In this document: in pieces, positions 15,655 through 19,327 of the stretch | Numbering within the stretch: position 1 is the first letter of the stretch | Layout: every line of letters starts with the position of its first letter | DNA from: Oceanococcus sp041625325 | Lineage (GTDB): Bacteria; Pseudomonadota; Gammaproteobacteria; Nevskiales; Oceanococcaceae | DNA: 19,327 nt | NCBI GenBank assembly: GCA_041625325.1 | Contig: JBFJTN010000040.1 | Coordinates: forward strand, 1-19,327 | Direction of reading: 5' to 3' | Notes under the pieces: model-generated | Database searches by the model: none | Told to the model about the DNA's origin: nothing | The model's input: the letters and a program-made list of their open reading frames with translations, nothing else | Made by a program: the position numbers and the translations under genes

Positions 15655-16002
15655 TCAGTGGAGCGGGGTGGCGGGTGGCCTGAGCAGGGGGCGGGCGTGA
15701 GCGGTGCGCAGTTGCGGACTGGCCTCGGACCCGCGGACCGCCGGCCGGATCGGGGCCTTCCATGGCTCGTCCTGGGGCGTGGCTGCGATCTGGGAGGCCA
15801 TCGCCTTGCAATGGTCCTGACAGGCTTGCGGATCGACGGTCGGGGGCGCTGCGTCCTGCGCATCGGGATGACAGGGCATGATCTCGGGCTGGGCGGCAAC
15901 GCCGCCCTGTGACTGCGCGGCGCCCGTGCAGCACCAGCTGCCAGCCTGGGCCAGAGGCAGCCAGGCCATCAGCAGCATGAGCAGGACAGACAGTGCACGC
16001 AT
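15655..16002 (-). CDS. Small secreted Cys/His/Met-rich protein, CopL-like, first gene of the cus operon
   Basis: A 115-aa protein with a clear signal peptide (MRALSVLLMLLMAWLPLAQA, residues 1-20). The mature part starts GSWCC and carries Cys24, Cys25, Cys44-His45 after Met42, Cys61, His64, Cys65 and Met68: a set of soft-metal ligands in the first 50 residues of a short protein. The rest is a Pro/Arg-rich tail without cysteines. Small proteins of this type (CopL) precede copper operons in Xanthomonas and are needed for copper-induced expression there; assignment to that group rests on pattern, not alignment. An in-frame stop close upstream fixes the ATG as the first possible start, though no good Shine-Dalgarno is seen. 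It lies about 30 bp downstream of a MerR-type promoter. Confidence 0.75.
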   Translation of the reverse strand: MRALSVLLMLLMAWLPLAQAGSWCCTGAAQSQGGVAAQPEIMPCHPDAQDAAPPTVDPQACQDHCKAMASQIAATPQDEPWKAPIRPAVRGSEASPQLRTAHARPLLRPPATPLH

Positions 16003-16031
16003 GAAGCCGCAATGCGATCAAGTGAATCCGC

Positions 16032-16063
16032 ATTCTAAACGCTTGAGTACGGTCCAGGGTCAA
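16032..16063 (-). promoter_or_regulatory. MerR-family-type metal-responsive promoter of the cus operon
   Basis: On the minus strand a near-consensus -35 TTGACC (16058-16063) is followed, after a 20-bp spacer (16038-16057), by a -10 TAGAAT (16032-16037). A 19-20 bp spacer is the hallmark of promoters activated by MerR-family regulators such as CueR, which untwist the DNA. The spacer contains an imperfect dyad whose outer bases match (ACCCT ... AGCGT). It lies 30 bp before the Cys-rich ORF. No MerR-family gene is in the window, so the regulator would be encoded elsewhere. Confidence 0.72.
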
Positions 16064-16116
16064 GCTTGCTCCGCCTGGCTGGCCCCGGCAGAATCCCACG
16101 ATGTCCTGACCCTGGA
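16053..16116. repeat. Perfect 10-bp inverted repeat across the divergent cus / unknown-gene intergenic region
   Basis: TCCAGGGTCA at 16053-16062 and its exact complement TGACCCTGGA at 16107-16116 are separated by 44 bp. The left arm contains most of the -35 box of the metal promoter read on the minus strand. The right arm overlaps the GGAGAGG ribosome-binding site (16114-16120) of the plus-strand unknown gene. It may be a duplicated regulator half-site, or an RNA stem that hides the ribosome-binding site if transcription starts to the left of 16053. Confidence 0.6.
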
Positions 16117-16125
16117 GAGGCTGTC

Positions 16126-16827
16126 ATTCCGTTTCGCTGTCTTGTTCTGGCACTGCTGTGCGGCCTGGGCCTGCCTGCGCTGGCCGCCGTCCCCATGCCA
16201 CTTGGGGCCACGGTTCACGATGCCGAAACGGGCCGGCTGCTGTTTCGGGAATCCCATCTGGGGCTGATGGCCGATGGCGCGTTGCAGCAGCTGGAGATCG
16301 CCGCGACCGATGCCTCAGGTGCCGAGCTCGCGCGCCGCTCCCTGATCCTGGGCGAGCATCCCTGGCAACCGCAGATCGACTACAGCGAGACCGCAGGCGC
16401 CCGTATCCGTCTGGAACGGCGTGATTCCAGGTCCTGGTACCTCAGCCGGCGCGACGCCGAGCAGGCGCGGGCCAGCAAGAGCTGGCCGCAGATCGGTCAG
16501 CAGGTGGTCATGGCCGACATGCTCGGGCGGTATCTGGGCGTGCGCCGTGAGGACCTGCTTTCCGGGCAGCTGGACCGGGTGGCCGTGTTCTATCTGCAGC
16601 CCGGTCGCCTGCGCAACGTCCGCCTGCAGACGGAGGCCATCAATACCGGCCGGGGCGAGATGCTGCGGGTCCATCTGATCCTGCCACGCCTGTTTCGCGG
16701 CGATCAGCGGCTGGCCACCTATGATCTGGAGCGTGACAGCGGCCGGCTGTGGGCCTACAGCGGGCCCGCCCTGTGCCCTTGCGCGGGTGAATTTCCGCTT
16801 GAAGTGAGGGTGGAATACACCTATTAA
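16126..16827 (+). CDS. Exported protein of unknown family, probable non-standard start
   Basis: An unrecognised secreted or periplasmic protein of about 233 aa. Starting at ATT (16126) gives a textbook signal peptide (MPFRCLVLALLCGLGLPALA) preceded by GGAGAGG at 16114-16120, spacing 5 nt. No ATG lies in frame near here; the only other usual start is TTG at 16066 with a weak AGGG before it, which would add 20 residues. The mature part is soluble and looks beta-rich (RIRLERRDSRSWYLSRRDAE; VAVFYLQPGRLRNVRLQTE). It ends ALCPCAGEFPLEVRVEYTY with a Cys-Pro-Cys pair near residues 217-219. It is divergent from the metal efflux operon across about 120 bp, so a link to metal stress is possible but unproven. 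I cannot name a function. Confidence 0.7.
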   Translation: MPFRCLVLALLCGLGLPALAAVPMPLGATVHDAETGRLLFRESHLGLMADGALQQLEIAATDASGAELARRSLILGEHPWQPQIDYSETAGARIRLERRDSRSWYLSRRDAEQARASKSWPQIGQQVVMADMLGRYLGVRREDLLSGQLDRVAVFYLQPGRLRNVRLQTEAINTGRGEMLRVHLILPRLFRGDQRLATYDLERDSGRLWAYSGPALCPCAGEFPLEVRVEYTY

Positions 16828-16923
16828 ACGGCGTCTCCGGCCAGCCAGTCGGGTCGCCTGATGGTTTTCTGAGGGTGGTGATTGGCCGGGCGCCGGGATG
16901 CCGTGTTTGGAATGCTCCAGGGG

Positions 16924-16953
16924 TTCGCTCCGGCGCCTGAGTTGGCGTATTCT
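16924..16953 (+). promoter_or_regulatory. Possible promoter of the DUF1329 gene
   Basis: A -35-like TTCGCT (16924-16929) is followed, after 18 bp, by a -10-like TATTCT (16948-16953), 36 bp before the DUF1329 start. The stretch 16828-16989 is the only non-coding DNA in front of that gene. The -35 is poor, so this is a weak call. Confidence 0.3.
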
Positions 16954-16989
16954 TTCGGATCGCGCCAAGACGAACTGACTGGAGGAATC

Positions 16990-18348
16990 ATGGGAGTCGC
17001 AAGCACCACGGGCCGCTGGATGATCGCCATCTCGCTGGCCATGTCCGGTACCGCAATGGCCAAGGTTTCGGCCGAAGAAGCCGCCAGGCTGGGCAAGGAT
17101 CTGACGCCCACGGGCGGGATCAAGGCCGGCAACAAGGATGGCAGCATCACGGCCTGGGAGGGCGGGCTGGACAAGTCTGCCGAGCCCTACAAGGACGGTG
17201 ATCGGCTGATCAATCCCTGGCCGGACGACAAGCCGCTGTTCACCATCACGGCGGCCAACATGGGCCAGTACAAGGACAAGCTCAGCCTCGGGCAGCAGGA
17301 AATGCTGACCCGTTTCGAGAGCTACAAGATTCCGGTCTATCAGACCCGGCGTTCCTATGCCTCGCCGAAATTCTTCTACGAGGCGACCAAGAAGAACGCC
17401 CTGGAAGCCTATCTGGAGAACGAAGGCGAATCGATGAAGGGCGCCGTCACCGGCGTGCCGTTTCCGATCCCGAAATCGGGCAAGGAAGTCATCTGGAACC
17501 ACAAGACGCGCTATCGCGGTCGTTCCCTGACCCGCTACAACAATCAGGCCGCGGTGCAGCAGTCCGGTGCCTTCACCATCTACAAGCTGAAGGAGGATGT
17601 GCGCTTCACCTACAACTTCCCGAATCAGCAGCCGGCGGACCTGAACAACGTCATCACCTACTTCATGCAGAAGACCCTGGCGCCGACCCGTCAGGCCGGC
17701 GGCATCCTGCTGGTGCACGAGACGATGGATCAGGTACTGGAGGCGCGACGTGCCTGGCTGTACAACTCCGGTCAGCGACGTCTGCGCCGCGCGCCGAATG
17801 TGGCCTATGACAATCCGGGTACCGGCTCCGATGGCTTGCGCACCAATGACCAGCTCGACTTCTTCAATGGCGCCACCGATCGCTACGAGTGGAAGCTGGT
17901 CGGCAAGCGGGAAATGTACATCCCCTACAATTCCTATGAACTGCACAGCGACAAGTACAAGTACGAGGACATCGTGCAGCAGGGCCACCTCAATCAGGAC
18001 CTGACCCGCTACGAGCTGCATCGCGTCTGGGAAGTGGACGCAACGCTGAAGGAGGGCACCAGCCACGTCTACAAGCGTCGCACCTTCTACGTGGACGAGG
18101 ACTCCTGGTCGATTGCGCTGGCCGACATCTACGACAAGCGTGACCAGCTGTGGCGGGTGCAGGAAGGCCACTGGGCCAATGCCTATTTCGAGCCGATGGT
18201 GATGCCGGTCTGCGGCACCATCTACGACCTGCAGGCGAATCGTTACCTGGCGATGGACATGGCCAACGAAGATCCCGAAGTGACCCGGCAGGAATTCGAT
18301 GCCGAGTACTTCAATCCCAGCAACGTGAAGAAGCTGGCCGGTCGCTGA
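16990..18348 (+). CDS. DUF1329 domain protein, exported
   Basis: A 452-aa protein of the DUF1329 family, full length. It has a signal peptide (GRWMIAISLAMSGTAMA, cleavage near residue 24). The family start LGKDLTPTGGIKAGNKDGSI with WEGGL follows at about residues 33-58, then YPINPW-like INPWPDD. Further family features are WNHKTRYRG, the run LYNSGQRRLRRAPNVAYDNPG, the segment DQLDFFNGATDRYEWKLVGKREMYIPYN, and the ending FNPSNVKKLAGR. Family members are thought to have a LolB/LolA-like lipid-binding fold and often sit beside DUF1302 outer-membrane proteins and MMPL transporters in lipid or hydrocarbon-related clusters; none is here. GGAGGAATC directly before ATG 16990 fixes the start. The gene ends at a strong terminator and is probably monocistronic. 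Confidence 0.95.
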   Translation: MGVASTTGRWMIAISLAMSGTAMAKVSAEEAARLGKDLTPTGGIKAGNKDGSITAWEGGLDKSAEPYKDGDRLINPWPDDKPLFTITAANMGQYKDKLSLGQQEMLTRFESYKIPVYQTRRSYASPKFFYEATKKNALEAYLENEGESMKGAVTGVPFPIPKSGKEVIWNHKTRYRGRSLTRYNNQAAVQQSGAFTIYKLKEDVRFTYNFPNQQPADLNNVITYFMQKTLAPTRQAGGILLVHETMDQVLEARRAWLYNSGQRRLRRAPNVAYDNPGTGSDGLRTNDQLDFFNGATDRYEWKLVGKREMYIPYNSYELHSDKYKYEDIVQQGHLNQDLTRYELHRVWEVDATLKEGTSHVYKRRTFYVDEDSWSIALADIYDKRDQLWRVQEGHWANAYFEPMVMPVCGTIYDLQANRYLAMDMANEDPEVTRQEFDAEYFNPSNVKKLAGR

Positions 18349-18366
18349 TCGAAACAGAATGAGCAG

Positions 18367-18393
18367 AAAGCCCCGCTTCGGCGGGGCTTTTTT
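18367..18393 (+). terminator. Intrinsic terminator after the DUF1329 gene
   Basis: AAAGCCCCGC, a TTCG tetraloop and GCGGGGCTTT form a perfect 10-bp stem, followed by TTT to make a run of six T from 18388. It starts 18 bp after the stop codon, so it is a classic rho-independent terminator. The A-run at the 5' arm also gives it some bidirectional character. Confidence 0.95.
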
Positions 18394-18960
18394 GTCGGCG
18401 CAGTGAGCGCGCTCGCACGCGGTCCCTCTGATCTGTTTGCCGGCCTGACTGTCCGCGCACGAACCCATGGATGTGTCGGCGGCAAAGGCCCTGGATGGGC
18501 GGTCACCTGCTCGTCCTGCGGCAGACCCCTCAGCCCGAAGCCATCGCTGACTCTTTCAGGCGCCTGCGCGCATCATGCCCGCTGACGCGGCCAGCTTGCG
18601 GGATGTCAATGCAGCGTTGGGCAGCGGATCGGGCCTTGCCGCACAAGGGCATCGCGGGAAGCTGGGCCCGCGATCGGATCTGTCGCGACGGCCGCGCATG
18701 GCCCATGGCGGCCTGGTGGCGCCGCGCGGCCGCGAGATTGCGCGGTCCCCGCCGTCGCAGATGGGCGCCGTTGATGAGGCGCCGGCGCATGCCAGCCGGG
18801 CCGGTGGCCTTGATCTCATCGCATGAGGGGAGGTGAGAGCCGGCGCAGCGCGCGGTCCGGTCGCGCTGCGGCTTCGTCCCCGGCTGAGGGGCGGGCGGGC
18901 TCAGCCAGATCCGGGCCCCTGCCGCGCTTGCGCTGGCAGGGGGCCGGGGAGGATTTCGCC
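18394..18960. other. About 570 bp without a convincing gene
   Basis: The open frames here on both strands are short, Arg/Ala/Pro-rich and mutually overlapping, with no recognisable motif, signal peptide or good ribosome-binding site, so I treat them as chance frames. The stretch lies between a strong plus-strand terminator and the 3' end of a minus-strand gene, so no promoter is needed. The only structure I can point to is the hairpin near 18916-18942. Confidence 0.5.
18916..18942 (-). terminator. GC-rich hairpin downstream of the iron alcohol dehydrogenase gene
   Basis: CCCCTGCC (18916-18923) pairs with GGCAGGGG (18935-18942), and the inner bases GCG/CGC extend the stem around a CTTG loop. 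It lies about 20 bp past the stop codon of the minus-strand dehydrogenase gene. There is no U-run, so termination is only plausible; an mRNA 3'-end stabilising stem is the alternative. Confidence 0.4.
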
Positions 18961-19327
18961 TCAGGCGGGCAGCATCTGCCGGATGACCTGCTCGCAATCC
19001 GCGTGGGTCATGTAGCGCGGCACCGCATAGGTGAAGCGGGCTTCGGAGCGGGCCGACTGCGCGATTTCGCTGATGTCCTCGGCGCGCAGATCCTTGAGCT
19101 GCTGCGGGATATCGAAGCGCTGGTTCATTTCCCGGATCCTTGCGATGAAGGCGTCCGCCAGCTCGATGTCGCTACCCTGGGCGGGCCCGATGTTGCAGGC
19201 CCGGGCCAGGTCAGCCAGACGATCCGCGCAATTCGGCTTGGAGAACTCCAGCACATGCGGCATGACGATCGCGTTGGCGAGGCCGTGCGGGGTGTGATAC
19301 AGCGCGCCGAACTTGTGGGCAATGGCA
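18961..19327 (-). CDS. Iron-containing alcohol dehydrogenase, C-terminal part (cut by window edge)
   Basis: The last 122 residues of a group III alcohol dehydrogenase; the N-terminal nucleotide-binding domain lies beyond 19327. The family signature is present at the upstream end: AHKFGALYHTPHG followed by LANAIVMPHVLEF. It carries two of the metal-ligand histidines, in AHKFG (codon 19315-19317) and PHG (codon 19285-19287). The remainder is the helical C-terminal domain, including IPQQLKDLRAEDISEIAQSA and ending VIRQMLPA. The enzyme interconverts an alcohol and aldehyde with NAD(P)H; the substrate cannot be deduced from this part. The ATG at 19263 is internal, not the start. Confidence 0.94.
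   Translation of the reverse strand, partial: AIAHKFGALYHTPHGLANAIVMPHVLEFSKPNCADRLADLARACNIGPAQGSDIELADAFIARIREMNQRFDIPQQLKDLRAEDISEIAQSARSEARFTYAVPRYMTHADCEQVIRQMLPA

Noticed and set aside
16315..18468. A 717-codon open frame on the minus strand
   Set aside because: It is antisense to the full DUF1329 gene and the end of the unknown gene. Its His/Val/Gln-rich composition is the usual complement of a GC-rich coding strand, and the plus-strand protein has clear family features.
18471..18836. A 121-codon plus-strand frame in the gap after DUF1329
   Set aside because: It is Arg/Trp/Ala-rich, has no ribosome-binding site or motif, and competes with several similar frames on both strands.

Overview
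The window is visibly GC-rich, tightly packed bacterial DNA. The gene families (E. coli-type class II fumarase, cusCBA-type copper/silver efflux, a DUF1329 protein, and an AraC regulator paired with a fatty acid desaturase) point to a gammaproteobacterium, probably a non-enteric environmental lineage. That placement is inferred from family content alone; no rRNA or other marker gene is present. I see no mobile element, CRISPR array, tRNA or rRNA.

Layout. Positions 1-277 hold no supportable gene. A membrane fatty acid desaturase (278-1390, minus) is divergent from an AraC-type regulator (1514-2533, plus). A run of plus-strand genes follows: an outer-membrane lipoprotein-sorting-like periplasmic protein (2589-3386), a YjbQ-family protein that overlaps it by 1 nt, fumC (3892-5277), a sterol desaturase/fatty acid hydroxylase family protein with a GTG start (5297-6091), a WbpA-like nucleotide sugar dehydrogenase (6130-7446), a DUF885 protein (7535-9241), and a small putative lipoprotein of unknown function whose GTG start overlaps the DUF885 stop.

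The most interesting region is 9756-16120, minus strand, a heavy-metal (Cu(I)/Ag(I)) efflux operon transcribed leftwards. It begins at a promoter with the elongated 20-bp spacer typical of MerR-family control. The first ORF is a 115-aa secreted protein rich in Cys, His and Met that resembles CopL-type proteins. After a perfect 11-bp-arm hairpin come cusC, cusB and cusA, joined by ATGA start/stop overlaps. CusB carries a CusF-like metallochaperone domain at its C-terminus. CusA keeps the three-methionine metal site of E. coli CusA but has Ile where the proton-relay Lys is expected. The operon ends tail-to-tail with the plus-strand lipoprotein gene, the two stop codons overlapping by 4 nt.

Divergent from the metal promoter is an exported protein of unknown family (about 16126-16827, plus) with no ordinary start codon at the N-terminus of its signal peptide. 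A well-placed Shine-Dalgarno precedes an ATT codon; a TTG lies further upstream. A perfect 10-bp inverted repeat spans this intergenic region, joining the metal-promoter -35 area to the ribosome-binding site of the unknown gene. A DUF1329 protein (16990-18348) with a strong intrinsic terminator follows. About 570 bp without a convincing gene come next, and the window closes with the C-terminal part of an iron-containing alcohol dehydrogenase (18961-19327, minus) cut by the edge.

How they work together: the cus genes and the secreted Cys-rich ORF form one tripartite periplasmic/cytosolic Cu/Ag detoxification unit. The desaturase and AraC regulator are probably a regulator-target pair for membrane lipid adjustment. 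The other genes look like housekeeping or isolated functions whose order suggests no single pathway.
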